A DNA stretch of 64,000 nt from Cristatella mucedo (GCA_009760855.2 WPIO01000143.1:926237-990236), one strand, 5' to 3'; positions 21,311 through 34,236 are shown, numbered from the stretch's first letter. Made by a program: numbers and translations. Notes: generated by a model not told the origin, from the letters alone.

Positions 21311-22500
21311 CTAGGCAGTCGGTAGATCGGCGCTGCACTCGGATGCCCACCGGAGAAACGCCTGCCGCGTCTTTTTCCGTTTCACGTGCGCTGCACTAGC
21401 AGCCAGCGCTCGCCCTGCGGCGAGACCGGAAGCCAGCGCGCTTCCGGTTATCTGCACCAACGACAGACGCTCGAGCGTCCGCCCCTGTGCATCGGGCGTT
21501 CATCGCGATGGCCGGCGTCGTGTACCACAACAGGCAGGAGCTCTGCGGGCAGCGCGCCCATTGGCAGGATTTCTCCGTTAGATACCGCTGTCGAGTGGGA
21601 GGCTCAAGGTGCACGCGCCACCAGCGCGGGCGCGAGTCTCGTCACCGCTTCGTCACGTCTCTCGTCGTCACGCGCCGCCGGTGTGGGCGTTTATTGCCTG
21701 CTGGCTTTTACAGCCGGGTTATTGCCGTTGAAGCCAGTTTACGGCCCCTTTTATGGGCCATAGCGATTTGTCACGGTCTGCAGACGCACGAGAGGCTGTC
21801 ACTAACTCGCTGGGTGAGGCGTCACGTGCTTGAGGCCTGGCCAGCATCTGTGTAGAAATACAGGCTAATACACCGTTGTTGGTTCACAGAGGAAAAACAC
21901 GTGTCGAAGTTCGCGGCGGTATTTTTGTATGCCGTCGCGTGCGAGCCGTTTGCATTCAACGCTATGAAAAAATCGTACGGCATCGCAATGTAACCTTTGA
22001 CCTTTCTACTCGGAATCGAATGCCTCGCTGATATTTTCACCTTCCAGCTCAGTTAGATCAAAACTCAAATGTCCACTTCGTTTTACTTGACAGCCCAACA
22101 ACGACTCTAGATAGCATCGACTCTGCGTCCAGTGGCTGCGTACATACCGTAAAAGGAAGTCGCTGCTGGTTCGCTACCCAAGCCGTGCGAATGCCCGGAT
22201 TGAGTAGTGCTGGTGATAATACCCTGCTGCTGTAATAATTAGTGCCAACGCTTCACTTTGGGCAAAATTATAGCGAACTGATATTGTGTGTGCCTTCTGC
22301 CAACTCTGGCGATTCGTCAAGCACTCATATATGTACGCTTTGAGACGAATAAAGTATAATTCGTTTTACAGCTTACGTCCATGCTTCTGTGTGCAAGATA
22401 CGTCGCTAGATTCGCTTCCGCAGAAGCTGCAGTAGCCTACAAGAGTTGTGTGCATTCAACTCTAACCATTCGATCATGCTTTCTCTACAGCATCCGTAAA
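21311..22500 (-). repeat. Block V, inverted copy (U4)
   Basis: Inverted relative to 20,151-20,911 and 7,130-8,390. It contains the GGCCRTAAA cluster at 21,688-21,758 and the 72-codon GTG-started frame (21,822-22,040). It ends near the CGATCATGCTTTCTCTACAG box at about 22,471. This is the right arm of the palindrome centred at 21.1 kb. Confidence 0.65.
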
Positions 22501-23864
22501 ATGCAGAGAAAGTGATTAAGGGCTCTGAGTGAGGTATAAAAACGTTTTATAATTATCAATAATTCACTCAGCTTGCTGGCTTTGTTTTTCATAGATGTAA
22601 CTGTCTTGCTTAGTTTAAGGGCCAGAGGGCACGTCAGGGATTGCATGCATTATTTTGATTGCAATCATTGTTTGGAAATACTAATTAGCTAGAAACATGA
22701 GCAAGCAAAAGTTTTTAAATGCTTTTAAAATCAGTAGATTTACGTAAACAAAAGTACACAGCCTGCTGAAATGCAACTGATAGCATGAAGGGAGATACGT
22801 CGAGCCTGCTTCGAAAGATGGCCGCAAAACCTTCGAGCAGAAGAAACTGTCAGATTATTTCAAGAAAGTTGTTGCAAGGGTCTCAGCTTAGAAATAAAGT
22901 GCTAGCTCTTCACGACCCAGGTTGTGAGCTTGAGTACTGCAGCAGGCAATCATTTATTGTAAACTGCAAGCGGCATCATTGCCATTGAGGCTCTTCTGCT
23001 ATTATTGAATGAGGCTGATTGATCGGCGAACCTCTACTTTACTTTAAATGGCCGCCCCACTCTTTGAGTTATCTATGCTACAGCTCTTCCCAGTCAGTTG
23101 ATATCAATGATATCACGATTCGAGTTAATTACAAGCAGGGCTAGTACACTGTAAAGGCAGATCAATTATATTCATGGATGTATAAGCATTAATTTTAAAG
23201 TTTCTTCACTTGCCTTGTAATTATTTCCATCAGTAATTTTGCAGCAAGCTTTCGCATACTTTTATCAAAAGTTTCCAGTAATTGAGATCACTTGTAATGT
23301 TGTTTCATATGATATCCTCTAGATTTTGACCAAAATGAATCTCCTACTGTTCCAACAGCTACGCCATTCATTCTGTCGTGCGAAAAGTGCGTCCAAGTTA
23401 ATTAATCCAAGTTATCTAATGTCGGAAAAGATTAAAGTTACATTAACTTCATTAGCATAACAAAAGTCGGTATTGTTAGCTGAACCCTGACTTAGGTTAC
23501 GATTACCTTCAAGAGTTCGCTATAGGTGGCTCTGTCAGTTGCCAGCCAGTGCACGAGGTTCTGGTGTCGTACGGGAAACTTACTGAACGTCCGAGCCGAT
23601 CGGGAGGGGAAAGAAGGGTTATTAACTTCCTGAAACGTGACTATAAGACCTACCAAGCAGGTTTCGGCAAGCTCCCTAATGAAAACTGTTATGTTCATGT
23701 GATTGAACTCAATCGGTCGGTGCAATCAGGCTCTTACAGTCGGTGCAAGATGAGGCAGCAAGGCTTGACTGTAGTGAGCATGAGTGACTGTAAACGTAGA
23801 AGCAACCATTTGCGATTAGGTAGCATTGTCCGTGGAAACCCTCCTATAAGCACGTTCGCCAGCC
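22500..23864 (+). repeat. Block T, first part (U4)
   Basis: AT-richer sequence following V, shared in the same relative order with 51,100-52,080 in U6, which lacks about 400 bp in the middle. It ends with a 107-codon open frame (23,549-23,869; core LKRDYKTYQAGFGKLPNENC). An equally long frame exists at 51,773-52,093 with many amino-acid differences, and both start without ATG. It could be an exon or a decayed element; I do not recognise it. Confidence 0.45.
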
Positions 23865-24546
23865 TTTAAATCGAAATCAGTCTCTTCTCTACGGCGTGTT
23901 GTATCTGCTCCTCTAATAGGTGATGCTTTTGTGCGACCACCACATGCTCGAAATGTAGGTGTCATGTTTAACAGCTGTCTCAATTTCAAAAGCTTCATTC
24001 AGAAAACTACCTCTACAGCTTGCCATTACATCCGATATCTATCCAAGGTTAAGAGCTCTCCCACAGTGGCGTGTGAACAACTTAACTAGCTCTATAGTTC
24101 TGTCTCGGCTTGATTGCTGTAATTCCCTTTTTGCTGGGCTGCCAAAGGAAGCTAGTATGCCACTACAGCGAATTAGGAATATGGCTGCAAGCATGGTCTT
24201 CATGTCCCAGCGGTTTGAGACCGTGTCTCCTTTAATGAAAGAGCTAGGATGGTTGCCGGTTGAGCAAGGGATACAGAGCAAAGTTCTTCTGCTGAACCAC
24301 AAGGCCCTCCACGGCTTGGCTCCTTCGTACCCAGCTGAACTGCTGCATATGTTTCAGCCTGTTCGCGCCCTCAGGTCCTGTGTGGACAATAAATTAGCTG
24401 TCCCATTCCTCTACTTAAAGACAGTTGGCGACAGAAGCTTTAGCTCTGCTAAAGTCCTAGACTGTGGAACTCGCTTCGACAATTCTTACGAAACGTCAAC
24501 TACTCTCCTACTGCCGACTGCGGCACTTCTTTTTCAGCTGTCCTGA
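23865..24546 (+). mobile_element. L2-like LINE, C-terminal RT fragment (third subfamily)
   Basis: It encodes ARNVGVMFNSCLNFKSFIQK, then after a frameshift near 24,050 VLSRLDCCNSLFAGLPKEAS, MAASMVFMSQRFETVSPLMK and ELGWLPVEQ, the connection/thumb part of an L2-type ORF2. It differs strongly from the 34-37 kb element, so it is a separate lineage. Neither the ATT tail nor the palm motifs are present. Its truncated partner in U6 is 52,080-52,325. Confidence 0.75.
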
Positions 24547-25344
24547 GCTGCTACTTCTATGGTACTTAATACTGCAAATGCTCTCCTGGTTTTGCTATAT
24601 TTCCCACTTTCTCTTTGTTGCGTGAGCCGAAGTCTGTTAGGTACCGAATGCATACCGAAAAACGTATAGGCTATGAGTGGGCTATACGAAACTCTCTTGC
24701 TTAACACCCACGTGGTCTTTACGACTTTGTGGAGTTACAGACGGAGGTACATTACATTACGTTACATTACAGTGGTGGGCCGTTCAATTTTAGTGGGTGC
24801 TGGCAGGACGTTGGCCCGATCTCACAGCCTTTACATAGCTCTTTCTCCGATCCGCATGCATCGTACGTAACACTAGTCCCCTAACGACTAAATCGTGTCA
24901 ATGGCCTGGCGGTCGCCATTAGAGACAGCTGATAAGCCCTCGTTTGTTTATATAGCCTTCACACTTTCGGCTATGGGCATAGCTCCTGTAGCAGGATGGA
25001 AAGGATGTGAGCAGGCCCTGTGCCGAAGATGACATAACGAGCCGAAATAGCTGCTATGGGCACTGTGCCCATAGCATATAGCCGAATCGTCGCTCAATCT
25101 ATAAATAGAAGATACCACATTATTTGTGAGGGCAGAGAAATTCTCAGCCATTACTCGTGATAGTTCAAGGTAGGTTTTACTTCATGGACGCGTCCGAAGT
25201 CGTAGCAGCTGTAGTTTGTGTTTCTATTTATCCACAACTCGACCGGACACACTGGGTTCGCCGGCACACTGCCAGTGCATGCAGACCGGTAAGTGCCCTA
25301 AACCACTCCAGGGTCAAAGAGCTGGTGGCTGTGGCATAGGGACA
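24547..25344 (+). repeat. Block T, second part (U4)
   Basis: This matches, inverted, 47,836-48,607 in U5. It contains an ACATT pentanucleotide run near 24,748-24,771 (inverted partner about 48,540-48,565) and the CTATGGGCA/TGCCCATAG inverted pair around 25,050-25,080. No gene is seen. Confidence 0.55.
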
Positions 25345-25475
25345 GGCCTGTGAACGCCATAGAAACAGTGGCGATTAAGAATCGCCCACCGCAGGAATCG
25401 AACTCACGACCTCAGGATCGAGGTCGTAAAAGTAACTGCCTTACCTAGTGTGCCATCACGGGTTGTCCTCCTGCC
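25345..25475 (-). mobile_element. tRNA-derived SINE-like element
   Basis: Read on the minus strand it has a box A-like stretch (TGGCACACTAGGTAAGG), an anticodon-stem-like hairpin (CGACCTCGATCCTGAGGTCG) and a box B-like GAGTTCGATTCCTG, then a non-tRNA tail. Related copies: 47,735-47,835 (+), 52,400-52,510 (-) and a truncated start near 18,450. It has no usable acceptor stem, so it is not a tRNA gene. Confidence 0.5.
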
Positions 25476-25719
25476 AACCTACTGGAAGAGTTGTGGTTGG
25501 GAGACAGTGGAGAGGAGGGAAAATCAACCTGGGACAAAAGAGTCGAGTGGGAGTAGGAGCCTAAGGGAGCCGTGAACCCTTCGGCTCCATTCGTCGTATT
25601 AAACTATTGGTGGTGGTCATCGGCTTGGTCTCTGCTGTGCAAATCAAAACTGTCGCAGCCATTGTAAAAGTCGTTGAAGTCGTAGCAGCCTTGTCTTACC
25701 TAGATACTTTATCAACCGT

Positions 25720-25756
<37 letters not shown>

Positions 25757-25787
25757 GCGCCTGCACACACACACACACACACACACA

Positions 25788-25826
<39 letters not shown>

Positions 25827-27651
25827 GCACACACCCATACACAATATACGCACACAAGCGAGCGAGCACACATGTAAACGTCACTTTTAACGGCTGTCAT
25901 AGCTACGATTCTATTTGCATCCCGTATGTTTAGAGGGTGTAGGAGAGTGAGGTGTTTAGTGCCCGTATGTTGAGCTGCAGCACCAAGTAGAATTCAGCAT
26001 CTGAATTTATACCAACTCGATCAAATAAATATAGCAAGCTCGAGTAGTCAAACCAATAAAATGAAAAGCTTCTTGCATAGTTGTAGAGCATAGTTCCACT
26101 CAAGGTAGAGCATGCCTGCAGCGACCTTTCGGCAAATGACGACTCGACACCTGCTTGTCCCGAGCAGCTCGGAACACAGAACTCGCAATCGACTAGCTCG
26201 ATGATGGTATTGATCAACTGTAATGAAAATTCAAGTTGTCTTTGTCTCTTGGCTTCTAGAAGCCCTCTTGAACAGCGATGGTCGATTGACACCGAGTCGG
26301 ACTACATGCAGCGCCTGCAGCTCTTCTATCCTGCTTTGGTAGCATCAGTCGAATGACACCAGTGGCCGTATCGGCAGATTGCTCTACGCATCCTCGGACA
26401 CTTCAGACATGTCGTTGGTAGTGACTATGCTACAGTAACAAAGATTGCAGCTGAATGAAAAAACACCAGCCTTTCATCGCTGCTCAAGATTGTGCTACAG
26501 CGTTGAGGCATAGTGCCTGAGCAGCTCACGTACGGTTCCCAGTGGCAGGCATGTGCTCCATCTCCAAGATCAAGGCTTAAGTGTCACAAGGTCGAGGCTT
26601 AAGTGTCACAGGCTGAGACTACAGCCAGCACAAGCAGCATATGAAGGCCTCTAAGGCAAACGCCGATGGACAAGCCTCACTTCAGTTACCATTGTTACTA
26701 TAGAGATAGATTCAGTGAACAGCAAATCACATCAAGCAGCCTCCATAACTGGCCTCCTCTTCCTAGATTGAGACAGGTTTACTGCTCGAAGCTGTATCAG
26801 TCGAGCGGCCAGCAGAGAGTGACAGCTTTGTCTGTCTAGTGTACGGTTGATATTGAAAGGAGGCCACGCGATTAATACCAAGCAGGAGTGCTGCAATAAG
26901 AAACGCTGAGCTCGGAATCGATTTATTAACGTGCTGCCTTAGAATGTATCTCACCTTCTAGAGTGCTGCACCGGCACATCCGACATAGCTTGCCTCAGTT
27001 AGCCACCGCAGACGAGTCGTCTGAGGAGTCCTCGGCAGAGGTCTTACAAAAGTTGCCATTCCTGGTAGCGAACCTGGAATTGAAGAAACATACCACTCAT
27101 CTATATAAATTGCTTGGAGTGTCCTAACAAAAGCCTCTCCTGCCTAGCTGAGAGGTTTAACAAACATGCCACACGCTCGAGCAAGCACGTGTTCATATAT
27201 AGGCGACAAGTGCGCACGATAGTAGTAAATCTTAAATGTGCAGCCATCGGCAAATAAATATGTTCAGCTACTTTTTATCTGTGTCTCGCCATAAAGTGTA
27301 GGTCACTTTTATGAGATTTCTTCGGAGATTTGTGACCTCATGGAAAGATTATTTATAAAATTATGTGCTGCAGATATTTAAAAGTACACTTTGGAAACTG
27401 TGCATCGATCCAAATGCTTTGCAGCTCCCTGCATGAGCCAACCTATTGTTAGCAGTTCTATAATATAAACCGAGGTAGAATAATAATGGGTTACATATAA
27501 CGAATTCATTCTCATCAAGCAACGGCATGGGAATTTTGTGGCCGCCCTCGGTGCAAAGATTTGCAGGCAACTGCTGTAGATCCCTAAGTAATAAAGGGTT
27601 TACTACTCAGGCGGCTTCTGTTGAAGACACTCGGCAGGTATGCCACCACTG
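25476..27651 (-). repeat. Block W, inverted copy (U4)
   Basis: Inverted match of 16,246-18,475, with a CA microsatellite, the two TGTGACA/CTTAAG repeats (26,579-26,610) and the candidate intron (26,892-26,954). Downstream of the E stop the poly(A) signal position reads AATGAA (around 27,504) where U3 and U6 have AATAAA. Confidence 0.65.
25721..25835 (+). repeat. CA microsatellite
   Basis: Interrupted CA dinucleotide tract (breaks at ATGCGCCTG and at GA), longer than its inverted partner at 18,113-18,145. Open His/Thr and Cys/Val frames through it are artefacts. Confidence 0.95.
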
Positions 27652-28890
27652 CTACTGACCTTCGGAGCTGATCTGGGACACGTCGAAGCAGGACCTTGGC
27701 CCATTGGCAGAAGCAACCGCATCAGTTGACTGCTGCACTGCAGTTCCGTCATCAACGACCTTGGAGAGCTCGTACGGGTCGTCGGCCGAATACAGCCTTT
27801 TGCTGCAAAAGGCAACCTCGATCGATGGCATCGACGACTGGTTGTTTTTCAATGGCTGTGCCAGGAGCACTTGAGCGCCCGTTACTGGCGCGCCCGTTAA
27901 ATTGGTTTTCTCCAGTGACCTCGCCAGCCTGTCGACTGGCTTCCACGCCAAAAGATGGAGTTCGGGTTTCTGTAGCAGAGCACACTGCCGCCCCCTGATA
28001 CCTTGCCTCAGCTGCTCTTCCATTTGACGAACCTGACCGGCCAGCTCCTGAATTTCGTTTGCAAACTTGCTCACAACGTCGCTATCACACTTCTTAGCTA
28101 GCTTCCTTAGCTCAGTTTCAAAGTTCTCAAGTTTTAAAAGCAGCTGATTAGCCTGCTTTCGAAGGTTTATTCCGTCGGTAGCATGCTTCCATTGCAGCTT
28201 TTGCAGCTCCGACATCAGCGACCGATTATTTTCCAATACCTTCACTATTGTTTCCTGCCCCTGGTTTACCTCAGAAAGCAACTGTTTCCTCAGTTCCTTC
28301 CTGTGCTGTCCTCCAAGCAACAACTGATCAGATTGGGGAGACTGTGCCTGCTCTGCTAGTCCGTGCAACTGCTGGGCTGAGCTGATCTCCTGTTGCTGTG
28401 CCTGGTCCGGCTGATTAGCCTGCAGCAACTGCTGGGCTGAGCTGACCTGCTGCTGCTTTGCCCAGGACGGCTGACACACCTGCAGGGCTGAGCTTGTCTG
28501 CTGCTGCTGTGCCTGGTAAGGCTCAATCACTTGTCTCAACTGCTGAGAAATCCTTGTATTCTGCTGTTGAGCCCGGCATGGTTGATAGCCCTGTGGCAAC
28601 TGCTGGGGTGATATCTGTCCTTGCGTTGCCAGGCACATCCCTTTCATCTGATTGGGTATGCCGGGTTGCTGTGACTGGGGCTGGAACATTCCTTGCATCT
28701 GATGGGTTAAGCCGGGTTGCTGTGGCTGAGGCTGGAACATCCCCTGCATCTGATGGTGTAAGCTGATCGCCTGTGGCTCCGACATCCCGTGCATATGACG
28801 AGCAGAGATGACCTGATGCTGCTGCAGTGGCTGGCACATCGCCTGCATCTGATGACCAGAGCTGATCTGCTGTGGCTGTGGCTGGTACGA
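27652..28890 (-). CDS. Exon E, longest copy (U4)
   Basis: Starts after acceptor TATTGTTATTACCAG (28,891 side) with SYQPQPQQISSGHQ and runs 412 codons to the stop at 27,652. It has three more repeats of the HQMQGMFQPQPQQPG type than the U3 copy, otherwise the same order: Q-rich repeats, coiled-coil-like segment (RKELRKQLLSEVN to VRQMEEQL), irregular tail (VSQISSEGQ). The frame is fully open, but the paired Q exon in this unit is broken and the AATAAA is lost, so expression is doubtful. Sequence identity to the other E exons in the coiled-coil part is very high. Confidence 0.5.
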   Translation of the reverse strand, partial: SYQPQPQQISSGHQMQAMCQPLQQHQVISARHMHGMSEPQAISLHHQMQGMFQPQPQQPGLTHQMQGMFQPQSQQPGIPNQMKGMCLATQGQISPQQLPQGYQPCRAQQQNTRISQQLRQVIEPYQAQQQQTSSALQVCQPSWAKQQQVSSAQQLLQANQPDQAQQQEISSAQQLHGLAEQAQSPQSDQLLLGGQHRKELRKQLLSEVNQGQETIVKVLENNRSLMSELQKLQWKHATDGINLRKQANQLLLKLENFETELRKLAKKCDSDVVSKFANEIQELAGQVRQMEEQLRQGIRGRQCALLQKPELHLLAWKPVDRLARSLEKTNLTGAPVTGAQVLLAQPLKNNQSSMPSIEVAFCSKRLYSADDPYELSKVVDDGTAVQQSTDAVASANGPRSCFDVSQISSEGQ

Positions 28891-28944
28891 CTGGTAATAA
28901 CAATAGAAATAAATTTGTTCAGGGCGCTCAAAGAACTCAGTAAT

Positions 28945-29300
28945 CATAATAATAATGATGCGTTAGATATAGTGCCCTCAGATAACTTAAACTCTTACTA
29001 GGCACTTTACAGTTTCAGAATAGGAAGCACGATTGAATGGTTAGTGGTAGCAAGCTCAATAGGCAACAAGAAAAACATGGTCAGTTGACGGTGACATGCA
29101 CAGGGTCAGCATGCAAGTATGATAAGTGACAACATGCACATCTCAGCGTTCATGACTACATAAAGGGCTAACCACAGGGCCCACCAAAAGCTAAAATAAA
29201 TAATTGCAATTTTAGTTTCCTTTCAAATGTCGTCCTGTCAAGAGATGTCACGACGCATGTCGAGACTGAGTTCCAGGCTTTAGGAGCGTACTAAGTAATC
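28945..29300 (-). mobile_element. Old L2-like LINE 3' end in the Q-E intron (U4)
   Basis: Same insertion as at 14,800-15,150: terminal hairpin (AAAGTGCC/GGCACTAT on the minus strand near 28,965-29,007), ATT tail and upstream GCATGCTGACC box. Its conserved place shows that U3 and U4 derive from one ancestor that already carried it. Confidence 0.7.
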
Positions 29301-29327
29301 ATTCTAAGAGCATGCAACCTCATCCTA

Positions 29328-29618
29328 TTATGGGAACTTTACACACTTTACGTATGACTGATGGAAAAACGAGTGCTGCTGTGGTGGTTGACCGAGCTGG
29401 TTGTTCTGATGCAATGCTCGAGAAACCTGCACAGTTTGTGGCTGTTGCAAGGGACACAGCCCATTCTGCTGAGAGCCAATCACTGGCTGTTGCTGCTCCA
29501 CTAACTGTTGTTGCAGCAGCACGTGCTGTTGCTGGGATGCTTGAGAGACCTGCTGCTGAGGCTCCATGGATTGAGTGCGAAACAGGAACTGCTCAAATTA
29601 GGGCTGCCTCTGCCTTTG
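29328..29618 (-). pseudogene. Q-rich exon, broken copy (U4)
   Basis: Minus-strand Q exon with acceptor CTTGCTCAATTTCAG. The seventh codon is TAA (CCC TAA in place of CCC CAA). After HSFFHQS an internal deletion joins directly to intron sequence (GTAAAGTGTGTAAAGTTCCC), removing the last about 26 codons and the GTATTT donor. It is therefore non-functional as an exon. Confidence 0.75.
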
Positions 29619-30530
29619 CTGAAATTGAGCAAGGTGAAGGCGAAGTATGTACCCAGGTAGTACAAATTAGAAAGTCCCTAACCGGCCACCACGGCTATAA
29701 GTTTTCAAAAGTTAGATTCGGTCTTATCACTGTGAACCCTAGGGCTTGATCATGAAAAAATGACGTCCTAATAGACAAACAATACTCTAAAAAACCCAAC
29801 TTGGTGTCCAGGGAATTCATCCTAGCTCAGCTTTCAACAAGCATGCAACTGCTGCATTTTTCCTGAGAAAATAGCCCGAAACTGGTCAATCAAACTAAGC
29901 GTTGGTTCCATAGAACTCGCAAACAATCATTATTTTTTCGCAAACGAAAAGTTAATGCGAAAGTATGTGGTGGAAAAAACCAAATTGAGATGCTAGCTGT
30001 CCTGATACTAGCCACGTTTATAGGACATACACGCACATATTCCACAGTTATAAATGATGTTAATATGAATTTGTCATCTTTACTGCACCACAAGAAAAAT
30101 AAATCCCTATATGGAGATTCGCGAGTCGTAGGTAGCTAAGATCATGGTTAAGAAGTGATATGCACAGTATCATGCTGAGAAAAGCATTAACAACCAAACG
30201 ACGAGACGTTCAGGAAAACAGGGTGCCGGTAGCCCTCGCAGGTAACACGTACGTCATTCATTACGTGCAGGTAAGCAGGAAAAACACACGGGAACCAAAG
30301 AAACACGGACAAGCTCGATGGTATGGTAAGTGTACGAGGCAAGAAAACGTTCATATTTATGTCACACTTACACGATGCATGGTCGCGTGACTTAAAATAG
30401 CTGCTAGCAGAATGCTGTGAACATTCTCATGCTGCTACTTCACGTTTCGAGATATGCCACAGTCAATCGTGACGGCCCTAAAGAGAGCACCATTTTAACC
30501 GCTTTGAAACAGCTTCTCTAGCAACAACTA
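29619..30530 (-). repeat. Block Z, inverted copy (U4)
   Basis: Inverted match of 12,950-13,869. It includes the CTTGTGGTGC and CACGTAATGAATGACGTACG boxes on the minus strand. No gene is supported. Confidence 0.6.
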
Positions 30531-32200
30531 TATCTTTTACGAAATCGACACCTTACATGCCGACGACTGGGGTCGAGTTTTGTACGAGCTTGCTTTGTCT
30601 TGCTTTCTGTTTCGTGGCCAGGAACTCTATGCGATCGGCAATAGTCATTTCAAGTTCAAAGCGATAACTAAACAGGCACGCTGGCTCTTTTAATCCCAGT
30701 GAAAGCAGAACGAGTATGCTGCAACCATAAAACGTCGCTGGCCCGAATGTGCAGATTACAGTTTCACACAAGTGCCAGCATAAAGGGAAACAAATTCATT
30801 TCCCCACCAGTCCCGCTGTATCAGAGCTAAAGTCCGAGAGATTACTTACTTCCGTCTTCAACAGCTGCACACTCCGGGAATATTTTGACCGATTGGCTAT
30901 ACTATTCGATGCAACTACACTAACTGAACAACGAATGCAGTATCGGCCGAAACGGATTTCGATTGCCGGTCAAAGCAGCTGAGTTTGTCCTTTCTACGGC
31001 ATCGGAAGTCTTAGTTTCAACTTTCCGATGAAAATTCAATCATACTACTTTCTATCTATTCCGTAATGTCTTTCAGGGTTGTATGGTAAAGATAAATAAA
31101 ATCTAAGCACGATAAAACATAAGGACGACCTTTTAGCCTCACATTTGTCACGAAAGTCTTCCGTTTTTCTGAAAGAAGTTGCGAACGCTATCGCTACTAA
31201 TGACTACTCATAGGACTAGCCACAATCCTAAGGATATTCAAAATGTATCGCAACTACCGAGTATTAGTATATGAGGTACACAATGTCTTAAATTCCACTG
31301 GCAGGGACTTAACAATAGCTATGCTGATCAAAAACTTTCCACACATAGCAGCAACAGCGAATAGATAGTCACAACGTAAAACTGCATACGTCGTGAAAGA
31401 GCGAATGAGTCAAGTCCCAGAGTTAGATAAATGCGGTTCAAGTACGCTGTGGAAAGGAAGACCACTTGCCAGTCGGCAAGAACAGGCTGGGCGTTATGGC
31501 AGACTAAGCTGCAACTCCCCTCCCGGTCGCATGCTGCGAACAATAACAGTCATGTTTGGATCCCTAAGCTCTTTTAGGTGTCAGGGACAGAAACACAAAA
31601 ATAAAAACGCACACACTTAAAATGTACATACTCATATACACGTACACGCACACATACATGCGTGTAATCAGGTATTCGGACACGTATAGATATGTGCAGG
31701 CATTCATAAATACAAGCATAGGTAATACATGATTATGCACCATTTGTTGGTTTTTTTCCCTAAGCGAACTGGCGACCTTTTCCTCCAGACTTTCTTTTAT
31801 GACTAGTGCAAATCAAGGTAACGCGTATCAGTGCATATCGGCTCTACACAGACCCACTAACGGATCATAGTAACCCTGAATGTTTCACAATCTTGCTGCA
31901 ACTTGTTACGGCCGAAATATCACTTACCACATCAAGCAGAGCCATGGAGTGATTCTGAAATATCTTTCTATTAAGAGGTTTTCTCTAACAATCAAACACT
32001 ACACCGTAAAGCCTAAACGCAAAAAATCAAACCCAAAACAATATAAACTAGAACCACTGAGTATTAAAGATACAAACCCATAAAGTATCTATCCTCCGAA
32101 TCACTTCGCCCAAAATCCTGAGATCTAAGCTGAAAGGACGGTTCAGAAATGCGTTTAAATAAGGTAAACGTAGACGGACATTGAATACGACACTTACCAG
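30530..32200 (-). repeat. Block Y, inverted copy (U4)
   Basis: Inverted match of 11,300-12,950 with the GCCGACGACTGGGGTCGA anchor near 30,559 and the CCTCCCGGTCGCATGCTGCG anchor near 31,521. No gene is supported. Confidence 0.65.
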
Positions 32201-33345
32201 CTTACTAGATTATTATTATTGCACGGTCCGTGACAAAGACCTGACCCGGCTTGGTAAGCGAATGCAATGGGGAGACCGTGCAAGTACGATGCGGCCGCCG
32301 AACGACATGAGCTAACTGGCACCATTTCGCGGGCCCATCAAAGTCGAGGCACTGAGAAAGGGCGTCCGTCCTTACCGCGGACAGTCTGCCGAGACAAGCA
32401 ACAGCTTTCGGCTCGTTGTCGGCGAATTTGTCTGAGTTGGTGAAGCCTGTCAGTTCGCGGTCAATCAGTTCTGGGCCTCAAGGGCGACGTTAGCGTCTAG
32501 AGCCTTGCCGTCGCTTACTGTCTTTGTCCCACGCCTGCACGTGGTCTCGCCGGAAGCTACAAACCTGTATCGCACCGGCGACTAATCGTGCTCGAACTCT
32601 TTGCAACTTCGAGTGAAACGCCAACGGTAATAGTGAAGTGGATTCTAATTAGAATTTTTTTCCGATGATTCTCTCTCTTTTTTATACATTAGGCGAATCT
32701 TAGCGACGTCCTCCGGCGACCGTATGAAAAACGGACACGCCGGATTATAGATATTCGCGTGACGTCGTACCATAAGAAGAAGCTCCTACCCTTCCAAAGA
32801 TGTGCAGCCAGGCAACTCGAGTCATAGGAGCTGGCGCCGGTTGCTTAGTTGCACGGTGAGAGGGTAAAGTTGACGACAACTTTCCAGCCTTCCAGGAACA
32901 TCACGGGATTCCTCTTCGAGTCAAGTTTTGATTAAGATGCTTTCCCTATCAGTTATGTATATTTACCAGCTTATGGCGCAAGGAAAGCCTTGTATAATCA
33001 TATAGAGTTCACGAGTCAACATTTAAGTATTCGGGCCGGCTAAATCGCTTCGGCTGTCGCTTAGCGAATCCCAGCCACCGACCTTCGTCGAGCGACGATC
33101 TCGTAGAGGCGCTCTAGTAAGCTTACCCTTCCCAGAGCAGTGCCCTGCTCCATCGGTGCTACTGGGTTCGCTCCCTTCGAAAGTGCAGTGGCCAATCCCG
33201 AGTATGAGTGCTAGGACTCACCGAGTCCACCTCGAGGAGAATGCCTGTAACCGTCCACTGGTGGTAAATAGAGAATGCCTGATACCTGCACGTACGTGCA
33301 TAACCTGCACGTATGTGCTCGAGTGAAGCCTAGCCTTCGTCCATT
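32200..33345 (-). repeat. Blocks X and S, inverted (U4)
   Basis: X (32,200-32,935) carries the palindrome site as a degenerate TGACGTCG at 32,760-32,767. S (32,935-33,300) is the inverse of 4,530-4,860 and ends at CTGCACGTACGTGCATAACC. The minisatellite follows. Confidence 0.65.
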
Positions 33346-34236
33346 CGCATGCCCAAAGGTCTCTCTCTTATTTCAGTGTGCATGTTCAGAGCTCCCATAT
33401 CTCAGTGCCTACATCTGTACCATCCCTATGTCCGTCTGCATGCAGAGAGCGTCCGAATCAAAGTGTGCATGCACAGCTCATTCCTGTCTCAGTGCTAAAG
33501 TCATTTCATCCCCTATCTCAGTGCACTTGAGCTGAGCGCCCCAATGTCTGTGCGAATGACTGTACCCCTAATATCTCAGTGTGCTTGAGTAGAGAGCACC
33601 TATCTCTGTGCCTATGTCTGTACCGCCCTATATTAGTGCTCTTGGTCAGAATGCACCTATCACAGAACATATGTCTGTATCGCGCCAATCTTAGTGGCTT
33701 AGGTGTCTACAGGCCCCGTCTCAGCGGGCTTGAGTAGAGCGCACCTATCTCAGTGCCTATGTCTGTACCCTCCTATCTCAGTCTTATCGAGCAGAGCCCA
33801 CCTATCTCAGTAATTATGTCTGTACTGTTTCCATCTCAGTGTGCATGCACAGACCCCACATCTCTCAGTGCATAGGTCTGTATCGCCCGTATCTCAGTGT
33901 GCTTGCTCAGAGTGCAAATATCACAGAGTACATCTACCACAGAACCACACCCACAGAACATCTATCACAGAACCACATCACATAATCACAGAACATCTAT
34001 CACAGAATCACAGTACAGAGTACATCTATCACAGAACCACAGAAGTGCAGAGTACATCTATCACAGAACCTATGTCCATACCGCACCTATTTCAGTGAGC
34101 TTGCTCAAGGTACACCTATCAAAGAGCGTATGACTGCACAATCCCTATCTCAGTGGCCTATTTCGGTATAGCCCCTGTCTCAGTGCGCTTGAGCTTAGCA
34201 CACTTACCTAAGTTAGTATGTCTGTACCACGGCTAT
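33345..34236 (+). repeat. 29-bp minisatellite array, left of the LINE
   Basis: Alternating 29-bp units (types ending ATGTCTGTACCGCC and GCTTGAGCAGAGCGCA). The TATCACAGAACCACA variant occupies 33,910-34,070. The array stops at CCACGGCTAT, where the 34-37 kb LINE tail begins, and continues at 37,240, so the LINE landed inside it. Confidence 0.85.

Noticed and set aside
25345..25475. A functional tRNA gene
   Set aside because: No matching acceptor stem and no proper D-arm; only box A/B-like pieces, typical of a SINE head.
25644..25933. Cys/Val- and His/Thr-repeat frames in CA/TG tracts
   Set aside because: Dinucleotide microsatellite translations.
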